Source of the DNA: Myxocyprinus asiaticus
Taxonomy: Eukaryota > Chordata > Actinopteri > Cypriniformes > Catostomidae
DNA length: 64,000 nt
NCBI RefSeq assembly: GCF_019703515.2
Contig: NC_059393.1
Coordinates: forward strand, 9,255,501-9,319,500
Reading direction: 5' to 3'
How positions within the stretch are numbered: the first letter of the stretch is position 1; each line of letters begins with the position of its first letter. Below are positions 1 to 12,351 of this stretch, piece after piece. Under the pieces are notes generated by a model that ran no database searches, was not told the DNA's origin, and saw nothing but the letters and a program-made list of their open reading frames with translations. The translations under genes and the position numbers were made by a program.

Positions 1-1078
1 CTCAAAATCCCACATGCTTTACTCAAGGTCAACTGGCTTTAACTTAAGACATGAAACGCACACATACCTATGTGAAAATGGGAGAGGTTTCCGAGCTCCA
101 TTACACCATATATTATACCCTCATCCAGTGGTTCCCAACTGGTTGGCTAAATTCAGATAATAAAATGCAACTAACCATATAGTCGTGTATACTTAGGATA
201 GCAAAATAAATATGCTAATCAGCTTTTCACAGGAAGAAAACGTTTTCTATCCTTTATTATTGATGTCAAAGGCTGAGCCTCCAATTCAACTCTACCATGT
301 TGAGGTGCAAATTAATTTGTCAGTTGGTAGAAACTAGTCAAATTATGCCAACAAGTTTGCCACAGGATGCATGATATTCTCTTATTATTGAAAACCATGA
401 ACAAAACTACTTCAGGAACAAAAACATATACAACCCAGAATACATAAAACACTGGTTCTACTTAAATTGTTTGTTTAATATTAGAAGAATACATTTCAAT
501 TAGAGCTCCACAATTATATCGAGATAATGATTACGGTGGCTGCAATTAACTGATCGTGAGTCGAATACGGTATTTCATTTAGGTCTACTCCCAATGTGTC
601 GAAATGCTTCATGTTTCAGTTTTGTTCACGGTGGCACGTGGAAATGGGTGCTTAAGAAAAATCACTTGCCACTCAAAGAAAAGCTTCAAAACAAAAAGCA
701 AACTGCTAAAAATATTTTCTTACTTATTATTTTTGTCTTGTTTTCCTGGAAAAATATCTTAAATTTACCATGTTTCTTTTCAGAGAAATAAAAATTAAAA
801 TAAAAATGTGTAATGTTTATAATTATAACAATGTGGCAAGAAAAAACTTTCAAAGGGAAAAACAAGTTTATTTGTATTACCCCGTTGGCAATTTTGTGTT
901 GTTATTGTAAGCATTAAACCCACCAAATTTTGTTAGATTTCTCCTAAAACAAGACCTAATATCTTATGTCATTCTGCTTCACAAGTAATTTTTTTTTTTT
1001 TTAATATATGTTTATATATTTGTTTATAAAACAAAATGATGTTTTGCAGTGCGCCATCCGTAACTGAATTACTTTGGA
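1..1078. other. AT-rich DNA beyond GTPBP2, no gene seen
   Basis: Low-complexity AT-rich sequence with a poly-T run near 990. The only ORF of note (594-791) has no recognisable domain, splice context or homology that I know, and is probably chance. Part of this may be distal GTPBP2 3' UTR if the downstream poly(A) signal at 867-872 is used. Confidence 0.5.
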
Positions 1079-1421
1079 TTTATTACATATCACACCACTG
1101 GCTTACAACACAATCATTGCTCCAATTTTAATATTAGATTTTAAGGACATTTTTGTCACAACATGAAGACCTGAAGTACTGCCCTAATTATTCAGAGGGA
1201 TAAAACATTTCACCACATACATCAAAATGTCAAAGGTGTCAATAGCATTTACACACAAGCAAATCTGCGATTAATATAGGCAAATCTATGATTAAAGCAG
1301 CACAGCCTCTTGCTAATGTGAGTGTGAAAATGAAGGTGCACGTTAAAACTAGGGTATACAATCTCAAGGCAAAGACAGGATGTAACTGCAGTCATGTGTC
1401 CTCTTTGGACGTATAGAGTAT
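1079..1421 (-). other. gtpbp2: Candidate GTPBP2 3' UTR with poly(A) signal
   Basis: Downstream of the GTPBP2 stop on the minus strand, the first AATAAA (TTTATT on plus at 1079-1084) is about 340 nt past the stop codon. A second candidate is at 867-872. The interval has no other coding signal. The true cleavage site cannot be told from sequence alone. Confidence 0.35.
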
Positions 1422-4400
1422 CTAACTGTGGTTCTGGTTGTGGTTCTGATCAGGCACATGGTTCTGGGTGGAGGGTAGAAGGTGTGTCACATGTCCGATG
1501 CCTTTGGTCACCCCTTCCCTGAAGAGCAGCTTGGCTCCCACGCGTAAATATTCGGGGTGCTTTAAGAATCTGAAGCACACCACGGCTCTCTCTCCAGTAC
1601 GGAGCTCCTCCTAGAGGACACACACATCTATTTGTGATGTGCACATGGACATACAGCATCAGCTTTTTACATTTAAGAGTAATTCTTCAATTAGGGCCAC
1701 TTTTTACTTTTTTAAGATTTAAGCATCTTACATTTTGGAACATTTCAACTTTGTTTAACAGTAATACCCTGGAATAAATATATATTTATCTATATACTGT
1801 ATGTATTTATATATATATAGTTGGTGAATTAAAGTACCAATTTCCTTCCGAAACAGCAAAATCTGTACATTATTCCTGTAAATTATTATTTTTTAACATA
1901 TCTTTTAAATGTAAAAAAAGCAGGAACGCATCCAGATCTAGAGTTGTCTGCTGTCGGTAAGTGTGGTTTGTTTTCTGTACTGCTGCAGTTGCACTTACTG
2001 ACCCCTGCTGACTGTGACTTGAAAAAACATGAAGGTTATACAGTAACACAAGCTTGAATTGCTTTGATGGTAGGAAAATTCCTTATTATGGTCCGGGGGG
2101 GATAATGAATTGTGTTAATTTTTATAGAATTAATCACAGTGAATTAACGTGTTAAATTGACAGCCCTAATATATACAGTATATATGTAATACATTTTATA
2201 TAAATATATAAAATTACACAATACATAAAGATTATGTTTAGAAAGTAAAAATTCTTTAGCAAAACTTGAAGCTGTAAATTACCTTCCCAAGGAGGCACTC
2301 CACTGTTGCGGTCTGCCTCACGTTCCCCACGTGCACCGTGACCTGGAAACCACGGCGGAACGTTTTGGCATGGAACAGGAGAACGATCGCGGCCTCAAAC
2401 TGCCAGCAGATCGTAGGGTTCATCTTAGGACTCACCATTACCATGCCCTGAAAACACACATATTAAAAAAAGTTTGGTACCCATTCACTCGCGTTGTATG
2501 GACCTACAGAGCTGAGAATAATAATAGTGTTCTGCAGAAGAAAAAAAGTCTACACATCTGGGATGGCTTGAGGGTGAGTAAATGATGAGAGAATTTTCAT
2601 GTTTGGGTGAACTATCCCTTTAAGGCTCATGAGACCAGTAGGAGTTACATACTGGTCATTCATATGACGTAGTTTAAAATATAAATTTAGTTTTGTTGTA
2701 ATAGGTGAATAATCTGAAAAATAGTTCTGACAATTAAATATTTAATAAATAATAAAACAAAAAAAAATTCTGTTTTTTTTAAAGCAGCTCACTTTTAAAC
2801 ATGCTTACAGTATTGTTTATTTGTCTCTCATTTCTGTAAAATCCACTTGTAAAATGTAAAAAAAAAAATAATAATAATTGGCCAGTACATTTTTTCTTCT
2901 ACCAGCCACCTTGGTTGGTGGACTAAAAAGTAAATTTCAAACTCTGATTAAAACATTATTGTAACACATGTATGTGCATCAATACAAAAGGAACTGTTTA
3001 TTTTGTAGTTTTCAAACCTTTCGTAGTAATGAGCGATCAAAGTTTCCCAGAGCGAGCGTGGCTGCCTGTCCGGCTCTCAGGACACGGCATCCGGAACGAT
3101 TTCTGTGAATACTGCACACTTTCAACCTCAAGAACCTCCCGTCATCTGTAGGGCCCACAACCAACCGGTCTCCCTCACGACACACACCACTAGAGAGAAA
3201 ACCGAAAGGCTGTTATCAGCTGAAAAGGCATGGATGGATGGATGGAAGGTTGGATGGATAAATGGATGGATAAATGGATGAATGGATGGATGGATGGATG
3301 GATGGAAGGTTGGATGGATGGATAAATGGATGGATAAATGGATGGATGGATGGATGGATGATGATGGATGGAATGGATGGATGGATGGATGGACGGATGG
3401 ATGGTTGGATGGATGGATGGATGATGGATGGATGGAAGGTTGGATGGATGATGGATGGATGGACAGATGGATGGATGGATGGATGGATGGATAAATGGAT
3501 GGATGGATGGATGGATGGATGGACAATGGATGGATGGATGGATGGATGGACAATGGATGGATGGAAGGTTGGATGGATGATGGATGGATGGACGATGGAT
3601 GGATGGAAGGTTGGATGGATAAATGGATGGATGGACAGATGGATGGATGGATAGAAGGTTGGATGGATAAATGGATGGATGGACGGATGGATGGATGGAT
3701 GGAAGTTTGGATGGATAAATGGATGGATGGACGATGGATGGATGGAAGGTTGGATGGATGATGGATGGATGGACAATGGATGGATGGATGGTAGGTTGGA
3801 TGGATAAATGGATGGATGGACGGATGGAAGGATGGATGGATGGATGGATGGAAGTTTGGATGGATAAATGGATGGATGGACGGATGGATGGATGGAAGGT
3901 TGGATGGATAAATGGATGGACGGATGGATGGACGGACGGATGGACGGACGATAGATAGATAGATAGATATGCATGCATGCATCGGATGTGAACTGACCTG
4001 TACAGCGTCCCACCAACTACAGTCCCAACATCTGGCACATTGTAAATCTCATCTACCTGTAAGAACACATCACATGACATCTAGAATTGAGACAACATAT
4101 GGGTGTTGGTTTGCTTGTGTGCATATGTACCTGGAACTCCGTGAGCTGCTGCATGAGTTCCTCCTGCTCTTTGCTGTTGCTCAGAGGAGGCAGAATGTTG
4201 AAGAAGACCTTCAGAAGATCCAGATTCTCCCCAGATACACTGGAGAGGGTGAAGATGGGCGTCACACTGTGAGGACAGAGATACATCGTTACACAAACGT
4301 GCAAATTCTACAGCAAATGTAGTTAAATTCTCAGTCACTGCTCCTTCTTCTCTTTCACATTTAAGCCACAACCTTATTCTACGCAATTAGCCAAGATTAG

Positions 4401-7400
4401 CCAATCACTCCAGGTTATTTATGTATAGAGGTCTTAATGGTAAGTAGCAAAAACAGTCAGGGTGGAAAATGGCCATCAAACTAAAAGCAAAATGCCACAA
4501 AAGTGTAGTATATGACTACTTTAATAACCTCTCTCTCTTAAATATATATGGATATACATTGGTACCTGGAGGATTGTGCAAACTGCTGTGCGGCAGTGAC
4601 GGCATCATCAGGGTTGGCCACCACCATGGGGACCTTGTTGCAGCCGGGCTGTTTGAGAACTCTCTCCAGTTGACGGACGGTTTTCTCCACGGTGCTTTTG
4701 CCGCACAGGTCCACCTTACTCACCACAATGAATATGGGCATCTTCAGCGCCATCGCCAAACCCAGGTGCTCCCTTGTTGTGCCAGCTGAGAAAGAGTTTG
4801 ACAATATACAGTAAAGTGTTGCGAACACCAGAATGGATACAAACTTCATTCCCAGTAGGACTAGAAAATATAGCTAAAATTGATATATGCATTTTCAACT
4901 ATATTAATTTTAATCATTTTTATGCACCACTGTAACAATGCAAAATATCTTTTATCTTTTTACCAAAACATTTTAACATAATGCTTCTGCGAAGATTTTT
5001 AAGTGATGACACATGGTTAAATCAATGTTTTCACCGAATTCACTGAAACGGACAGCTCGGAAAAACTGACTGTATCCGGTAATCGCCATTTTTGCAGCCA
5101 AAGTTTAAATCAAAGACACTACTAAGATATTGCTGTTTTAGCACTCTTTAGTGTAAAGCAAGGAGCATGCACATAACTGTTTGACTTGCTGACCGTCTTT
5201 GGGAAACCTAAAGCGGAAGTGTGAAGTTTCTGCACCACCAAGCGAAATTGCAAAAATAAATGTTGTTTTCAAACAGCTTTCGAAATATTCCCGTCTGCCA
5301 AACAGATAGTCCTGCCCCAAACTCACACCATTGGCTGAGCCACAGGCAGTCGGGTCACTCAAACAAACAGTGACAGTGACAATCAACCTATGAATGGCTA
5401 ACTTACATGTATAGTTGTCTCTGCATATTAAGCTGGGATAGGAGAAGGTATTTCAACATCGAAAAAATTTACATTCTTTAGCTTTAGTTCCCAAATAAAA
5501 ATCTCATTAAGATAATTGCAGTAATCATGATGTTGGGTAACTTTGTATTTGCAACAAAATAATTTTCAATATATTGGAAATATTCAATATATCACCCAGT
5601 CCTAGTTCCAAGTGTCATGGATTACTGTATTTGGTCATAATTTTGCATGATCAACCTTAAAATCAAGTTAGAGTTTAAAAAGGTACTAACCAATGCCAGT
5701 GTTTGCCCCAACCACCAGCATGGCAAAGTCTGGACAGTAGCTTGTCAAGCCGAATATGGTGGTCTTCAAGTACTTATAATGACCAGCCAGATCAATAAAT
5801 GTGATCATCTTCGAAGAGCTCTCACAGATCTCATCTGCTGTACGTGAATCGCTATAATTTACAACCTGAAATGATGAAAAAGATCATTTCTCATTTAACT
5901 TCTTTCCAATTAGGCAAGTAGGAGGTTGTTGGTTTGAATCCCGTTTAATGCACTGGAAATTCAACTGTAATTGAAGGTCCTCTATATTTCTCCCACCTCT
6001 CCTTTGCTGTTGAAGCCGAGGATCTCGAAACTGATGCTGGATGTCCGGCCGGTTTGAATCTCATGCAAGTGTCTGAAGAGGTTGAGTCTCGCTCTGCCCC
6101 GCCCATTATCCAGCTCGCCCTGAGTCAACACGCCCAGTAGAGTCGACTTCCCTGAGTCCACGTTTCCCAGAACAGCAACACGCAGATCCAGGAACTACAC
6201 AAACAAACACAGAAATCATAACAACTTGACAATGTAATACATTCATAAGTGGGACAATGAAAAAAATAGGGATGTTCGAGGTGAAGAGTAAGATTCTTTG
6301 TAAAAGGAAGTTTGTTTTCATGTTGATGTTCATACGTATGGAGCTTATTTTATGCCATTTTTAAATAAATAAATACAATAAAAAAATGTAATGATTTCAT
6401 TTTCACAGTGAAAATGTCAAAAAAATAAATACAATTTAATGCAACTGATTAATGCAATTTGATACTGCATTTTCACTGCAATCTTGAGGCAAGAATGCCA
6501 ATTTAAAAAATGAAAAGGCAAATGTGAAAGAGAAATTGTAAGTTCATTTTTTCCAAAGCATTTTCTTAACATTAACACAACAATAATGACAGAATTCAAA
6601 CTAAAATGCAAACTTTAATTTTAATTGTATTTTTTATTTTTCTATTTAAAGTTAAACATGTTTTTATATGTTAATGTGTGAGTAGTGCTAAAGATTGGAT
6701 ACTCTAAAAAGATAGTTCACCCAAAAATGAAAATTCTCTCATCACTTACTCACCCTCATGTCATCCCAGATGTGTATGACTTTCTTTCTTCAGCAGAACA
6801 CAAAGAAAGATATTTAGAAGAATATTTCAGATCTGTAGGTCCCTGTAGGTCAGAACTTTGTAGTTCCAAATATCATATAAAGGCATCATAAAAGTAAGAC
6901 TCCAGTGGTTTAATCCATGCCTTCAGAAGTGATATAATAGGTGTGGGTGAGAAACAATCAATATTTAAGACCTTTTTTTATTCTAAATCTCTACTTTCAC
7001 ATCTGAAAGTCACATGTGGTGCCTGTTTAGTTTCACTTTCACATCTGAAAGTGAAAGTGAAAGTGTAGATTTATAGTAATAAAAAAAAGACTTACATTTT
7101 GATCTGTTTCTCAACCACACCTATTATATCACTTCTGAAGATATGGATTAAACCACTGGAGACTTATGGATAACTTTTATGTTTCCTTTATTTGATTTTT
7201 GCAGCTACAAATATCTAATCACCATTCACTTGCATTGTATGGACCTACAGAGCTGAAACATTATTCTAAAGATTTCCGTTTGTGTTCTGATGAAGAAAGA
7301 AAGTCATACACATCTGGTACAGCATGAGGGTGAGTAAATGATGAGACAATTTTCATTTTTGGGTGAACTATTACTTTAATACAGACATTCGCAGACACTT

Positions 7401-7680
7401 GATAAAATGGTTAATGGGGTTTTCATTTTCTTTTGTATCACTGAATTAATTTTTTTAAATTGGCAGAAAATAAGCTCCATGCATACATTCATGTTCATAA
7501 ATTTTTTAAACCAGTAAAAAACTAATTTTTTTCTTATACTTAATAAATGCAAATGTACACATCTTAATCATTATTTTGAAACATATATATATATATTAAA
7601 AAAAAATCAAGATAGAAAGTACTTTTAACATATATAATTTGTAAAAATAAAATGTAAAATTAGGTATACATTAAAATCGA

Positions 7681-7760
<80 letters not shown>

Positions 7761-7838
7761 ACTGTATCTATATATAAAAATATACAGTATACATACTGTA
7801 TATAATTAAAATATAAACATAGTTATTCTTTTAAGTCC

Positions 7839-7905
<67 letters not shown>

Positions 7906-10900
7906 TGTACCATTTCACAAAAGGTAAAATTATCTGATGTTTTTGAGAGACTTACTGATACTGACATGAATTTGGTGGACAAATGCTTATAATATTAAAA
8001 TTAAAAAAAACAAGACTGCTTCATTACATCTTATTCTTTATAAGAAAAAATAATAAACATTTTATTAACTACTAAATATACTGTAGATTTGTCTATATTT
8101 TCTTTGTTCCAAGCTCAATATGAGTATACCACTTTGATATTTTTTACTTAATATCCTACAGAAAATATAAAAATAAATCTTAACAGAAATTGAAAATGTG
8201 CATCTCATAAAATTTTTTTTAAAAAAGGTGTAAAAGCCATTTAAGTCATTGTCTAAAAAATTAATCTCTTGTGTTTTTTTAATCAACTAATAGATCCAGA
8301 CACAAATAATTGTGCGTCACATCATTTACTAGAATTATAACAACAATTTACAATGGCATTAAAACTTATTGCCATCCATCACAGGCTCACCTGCTGGTCA
8401 TCTGGAACTTTCCGCACAAGAACTTCTGCGATTTTCCGTCGAGCTCGTTCACTGTCCACTTCCCTCTCTCTGAGGAGTGTGATATCAGCTCCAACCCTGC
8501 GCAGAGTCACAGAGTCTTACCAAGACAACACAACACGCTTGTAAGCCATGCCTTACACACTGACATTAAAGAAAACATGAATTAGATGTCTATTAGGCAC
8601 ATACTAGAGTACATACTTCTCGGCCATTCTGCGAAGGGTCTTCAGTGATGCTTTCATATCTTCCTCTGTGAGTCCAACCAGCAGACCGTTATCCTCAACC
8701 CCAATCTGATACACCGCCTCCCCACGGCCCTCCTGAAGTCGCCATTTCAACTGAGTGGCCAAGTGCTCGAACCGATACTGTGTAGGGTTCACTAGCTTCA
8801 ACTGCACAAGTGGATGAAAGAGAGCATGAATATGTCACCAAAATCAGGGATCAATTGAACTTTTATTTCCTTGACTCAGATTGTGATAGTAGGGTCTGTG
8901 TACCTTGTATTCAATGTTTCCCTCTTCAGCCTAAAAAAATAAAATATGTCAAAAAGAAATCCTGCATAAGATTTTGAAAACAAGTCCTTGCACATTCATT
9001 TACTAACTTACAGCAAATAATACATACCACAAAACTGTCATATAATAATAATAACAATAAAGTGTCCTTTTATTCTGCACAGTGTTATGATACTTGTCAA
9101 CTTAAGTGTCTAACAATTTAGCAAAACAAGTTTCTTGGTTATGATGTTTTTAAATCACATTAAATCCTTTTTTTGTTTTTTTTTTAAGTACTGTGTTGGT
9201 ACCATGGCACAGTGATGGTATCAGGTGGTAATATTACCATGTAGCTCTGGTACTGGCACTTATAAAATACTATGGTAATACCATAGTACATTTCCAAAAC
9301 CATGGCTATACTTCTGTAGTTTTTTTTTTTTTTTTTTTTTTTTTTGTTATTGATGCAATAAGGTTCAAAATGCTTAACTGTAATCTAAATTGATATGATA
9401 ATATTCAATATTAAATCAATTTGATATAATAATAATAATAATAATAATTGTGAATTTCAAGTCAGCCTAAATATTTAAAAAATGTTTTTATTTCTGTGTA
9501 ATTATTTTTTTCATTGGTTTAATGTATAGTTTATTTATATTATTATTAAAAAAAATTTTTCAAGGAACTTTGTAATATTTATTTACCATTATCTCATACA
9601 GAAGTCTGACACATGGCCATATATGGAAAATACATATTTGGCATATATGTTCACACACACAGGCGGCAAAAAGTTTGGAATAATGTACAGATTTTGCTCT
9701 TATGGAAAGAAATTTGTACTTTTATTCACCAAAGTGGCATTCAGCTGATCACAATGTATAGTCAGGACATTAATAACATGAAAAATGATTATTACAATTT
9801 GAAAAAAAAAAAAAATGCAGAATTTCTTCAACTACTTCAAAGAGTTCTCATCAACAAAATCCTCCATGTGCAGCAATGACAGCTTTGCAGATCCTTGACA
9901 TTCCAGCTGTCAGTTTGTCCAGATACTCAGGTGACATTTCACCCCACACTTCCTGTAGCACTTACCATCGATGTGGCTGTCTTGTCGGGCACTTCTCACG
10001 CACCTTACAGTCTAACTGATCCCACAAAAGCTCAATGGGGTTAAGATCCATAACACTCTTTTCCAATTATCTGTTGTCCAATGTCTGTGTTTCTTTGCTC
10101 ACTATAACCTTTTCTTTTAGTTTTTCTGTTTCAAAAGTGGCTTTTTCTTTGCAATTCTTCCCATAAGGCCTGCACCCCTGAGTCTTCTCTTTACTGTTGT
10201 ACATGAAACTGGTGTTGAGCGGGTAGAATTCAATGAAGCTGTCAGCTGAGGACATGTGAGCGTCTATTTCTCAAACTAGAGACTCTGATGTACTTATCCT
10301 CTTGTTTAGTTGTACATCTGGCCTTCCACGTCTCTTTCTGTCCTTGTTAGAGCCAGTTGTCCTTTGTCTTTGAAGACTGTAGTGTACACCTTTGTATGAA
10401 ATCTTCAGTTTCTTGGGGGGAAATTTCACACGTTGTATAGCTTTCATTCCTCAAAACAATGATTGACTGATGAGTTTCTAGAGAAAGCTGTTTCTTTTTT
10501 GCCATTTTTGACCTAATATTGACCTTAAAACAAAGACAATATTAAGCTTCATTTAACGAACCAAATAGCTTTAAACTGTGTTTGATATAAAGGCAAATTA
10601 TTTTCTAGAACCAAATGATCAATTTAGCATGATTACTCAAGGATAAGGTGTTAGAGTGATGGCTGCTGGAAATGGGGCCTGTCTAGATTTAATCAAAAAT
10701 TACTTTTTTCAAATAGTGATGGTGCTGTATTTACATCAGTAATGTCCTTACTATACTTTGTGATCAGTTGAATGCCACTTTGGTGAAATAAAATACCAGT
10801 TTCCCTCCGAAACAGCAAAATCTGTACATTATTCTAAACTTTTGACTGCCTGTGTATAGTTTTTAACTGATAAAAAAAAGTCACATACTTGAACATTTAT

Positions 10901-10998
10901 GTTAAAAAAATGGTGCATTTTAAGTAGCCTATGTAACATTTACCAAATACTAGTGGAAACTGAAAATGTGCATGTACGCTCAAATATATGAACTAAAC

Positions 10999-11074
<76 letters not shown>

Positions 11075-11154
11075 GTACAGTGTTGGGGAGTAACGGAATA
11101 CATGTAATGGGATTACATATTTTAAATATATGTATATGTATGTATGTGTATATA

Positions 11155-11204
<50 letters not shown>

Positions 11205-11836
11205 TTTATGGCAATATATATCAGATTTCTGTTTTGCTTAAGTAACATTTTACATCCAAATGCTCATATTACAGTGGAGTTACATCATTAGTACTATGTA
11301 GCCTAATAACTACAAACAATCCTTTACAAACATTCGGCATGGAAACCATATCATCCGGCAAAATCATCATTATTGTCACAACTGTGAAGAAATGTAACAA
11401 AATATAAAGATTCTGAAAGCTTCTGGCATTGGGAAAAGGATCCATATGAATTAATTGTGATTTCTACATTATTTACTACTATAAATGTACCATGGTACAT
11501 TTGTGCACTTTACATTTCATAATTTTGCTGAGCAGATTGTAATTACACATTGTGTATTACTAATGTATTACTATTGTAATGAACTGTATTAATGTGTAGT
11601 ATAACATGCGCAAGCCCTTAACGCGGTTAGCATCAGACTCAAACACATCGATTCACCTCCGGTGGTAAAAACGGCGGAGGCTCGTTGGCCTTCTTGCCCC
11701 TGCGTCTCTTCCCTCTTTTGCCTCTCCTCCTCTTCTTTGGTGCATTTTGTGTCGCGGTTTGTGCGGTGTTATTCTGCGGGCTGTTTGTTGTCGGCGCAGA
11801 CTTGATGCTGCTGCGGTCTGCAACCTGCACATCCAT
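1422..11836 (-). CDS. gtpbp2: GTPBP2, GTP-binding protein 2 (complete, 12 coding exons, 603 aa)
   Basis: Translational-GTPase-like protein of the GTPBP1/GTPBP2 family, linked in mammals to rescue of stalled ribosomes. Coding exons in transcript order: 11836-11657, 8930-8904, 8801-8617, 8496-8391, 6194-5997, 5865-5691, 4785-4566, 4266-4131, 4056-3998, 3189-3018, 2447-2283, 1610-1422. All have AG/GT borders, phases agree, and the sum is 603 codons plus TAG (human 602). Residues 33-50 are a Lys/Arg-rich stretch. G1 is GNVDSGKS (176-183), G3 DLAGH (257-261) and G4 SKVD (313-316), followed by EF-Tu-like beta-barrel domains (e.g. [15 protein letters not shown]). The segment [14 protein letters not shown] and the start [14 protein letters not shown] match GTPBP2 rather than GTPBP1. 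The C-terminus is an Asn/His-rich tail unlike the human end. The ATG at 11836 was chosen because it gives family length; an in-frame ATG at 11908 would add 24 hydrophobic residues. Which teleost duplicate (a or b) is undecided. Confidence 0.96.
1827..1879. repeat. Solo terminal fragment of the Tc1-like element seen at 9658-10854
   Basis: This stretch in GTPBP2 intron 11 is nearly the same as 10781-10837, the right terminal repeat of the degenerate Tc1 element in intron 1 (shared core CGAAACAGCAAAATCTGTAC). No transposase sequence is next to it. Confidence 0.6.
1925..2169. repeat. Interspersed repeat fragment, inverted relative to 45944-46130
   Basis: The core AAGCTTGAATTGCTTTGATGG and the AT-rich end before GACAGCCCTAA occur in reverse orientation in PLA2G6 intron 13 (near 46005-46035). 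This is a dispersed non-coding repeat in GTPBP2 intron 11. Confidence 0.45.
2480..2623. repeat. Right half of a palindromic Angel-like MITE
   Basis: It matches the right half of the elements at 6705-7379, 16054-16712 and 22553-23145: the TTGTATGGACCTACAGAGCTGA core, then GAGGGTGAGTAAATGATGAG and the terminal GGGTGAACTATCCCTTTAA. The left half is absent. It lies in GTPBP2 intron 10. Confidence 0.75.
3229..3968. repeat. GGAT/ATCC tetranucleotide satellite filling GTPBP2 intron 9
   Basis: About 740 bp of imperfect GGAT repeats, with recurring variants such as GGAAGGTTGGATGGATAAAT and short ATAG and ATGC tracts at the right end. The host intron is only 808 bp (3190-3997), so the array is nearly the whole intron. 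Long open frames on both strands (Ile-His-Pro-Ser or Met-Asp-Gly-Trp repeats) are by-products of a 4-bp unit without stops and are not genes. Confidence 0.97.
5040..5380. other. GTPBP2 intron 6 segment, unassigned, possibly old repeat
   Basis: Somewhat GC-richer than the rest of the intron. It contains an open frame on the minus strand (5138-5386) with no recognisable domain and no splice logic linking it to GTPBP2. I see no gene here. Confidence 0.3.
6705..7379. mobile_element. Angel-like palindromic MITE, full copy
   Basis: It begins with AGTTCACCCAAAAATGAAAA and ends with the reverse complement, and the inverted arms extend well inward (TCTGAAGATATGGATTAAACC and its mate). There is no coding capacity. 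It lies in GTPBP2 intron 4, and the same family recurs at 16054, 18013 and 22553. Confidence 0.8.
7679..7904. repeat. Two AC/AT dinucleotide arrays
   Basis: (AC)n(AT)n from about 7679 to 7756, then an AT array at 7841-7904. A short AT-rich spacer with TATACAGTATACATACTG palindromes separates them. They lie in GTPBP2 intron 4. Confidence 0.95.
9658..10854 (-). mobile_element. Degenerate Tc1-like element, transposase remnant on minus strand
   Basis: Inverted ends start CACAGGCGGCAAAAAGTTTG on the left and mirror it on the right (TTTTGACTGCCTGTG), with a TA after the right end. Both arms share AATGTACAGATTTTGCT and CAAAGTGGCATTCA. Inside, the minus strand at 10012-10050 still reads [12 protein letters not shown], the third catalytic-motif region of Tc1 transposases. 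No long frame survives. It lies in GTPBP2 intron 1. Confidence 0.85.
11005..11201. repeat. Two AT dinucleotide arrays flanking a transposon end
   Basis: AT arrays at about 11005-11073 and 11150-11201. The bases between (GTGTTGGGGAGTAACGGAAT, about 11081 on) match the start of a dispersed teleost repeat, a diverged copy of which seems to lie at 53389-53790. The Tyr-Ile ORFs over the arrays are artefacts. Confidence 0.85.
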
Positions 11837-11944
11837 TGCTCGCTCGCAAATAGAGAGATAAAAGGCTATGATTTTAAAGTTAAATATATATCTATCTGAA
11901 AAATGCACGTCTCATTTATAAACAGGGACCATGCATTCCCTTGC

Positions 11945-12061
11945 TTATACGTTATTTGGTGTTGCACTGTGATACGCGATCTGTCTGGGATCCATGACCG
12001 CAGCAACATCCTCCTCAGTGGGCCGGGACAGAGCAGTGGTCCCGCCTCCATCATTCGCCAT
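11945..12061 (-). other. Upstream ORF or alternative first exon of GTPBP2 (38 codons)
   Basis: A 38-codon ATG-to-TAA ORF beginning MANDGGGTTALSRPTEEDV lies 109-225 bp upstream of the chosen GTPBP2 start, in GC-richer sequence than its surroundings. Just before its stop the bases AAC|GTATAAG make a usable splice donor. It could therefore be a uORF in the GTPBP2 leader or an alternative first exon. I do not recognise the peptide. No downstream acceptor was proven. Confidence 0.3.
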
Positions 12062-12261
12062 ACATGCATTTAATCTGTCAAGCACTGTGTGATATCTGTG
12101 ACTTTTGTGGAAACAACAGTTATAGATGTAATGTAACGGCTGGTTTCTGGTGTCAACTGAGCCACTTTTGGTTTTCTAATTTATATTTAAACCATATTTA
12201 TTTATAAATAAACATATTTGACCATTTCTTGTAAAAAAGGATCACTTGATAAATGGATTTG

Positions 12262-12265
<4 letters not shown>

Positions 12266-12350
<85 letters not shown>

Positions 12351-12351
12351 G
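12266..12351. repeat. AT/AC dinucleotide array upstream of GTPBP2
   Basis: About 65 bp of pure AT followed by (AC)n. It lies in the otherwise featureless AT-rich intergenic DNA between the GTPBP2 5' end and the Tc1 element at 12974. Confidence 0.95.

Noticed and set aside
594..791. 65-codon ORF beyond GTPBP2
   Set aside because: No recognisable domain and AT-rich codon content; consistent with chance.
3128..4080. Overlapping 266-296 aa ORFs of Ile-His-Pro-Ser repeats on minus and Met-Asp-Gly-Trp ORFs on plus
   Set aside because: They are translations of a GGAT tetranucleotide array inside a GTPBP2 intron; all frames are open because the unit contains no stop.
10940..11248. Tyr-Ile repeat ORFs on both strands (also 12198-12400 and 17050-17250)
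   Set aside because: They are read through AT dinucleotide arrays and have no conserved domain or gene context.
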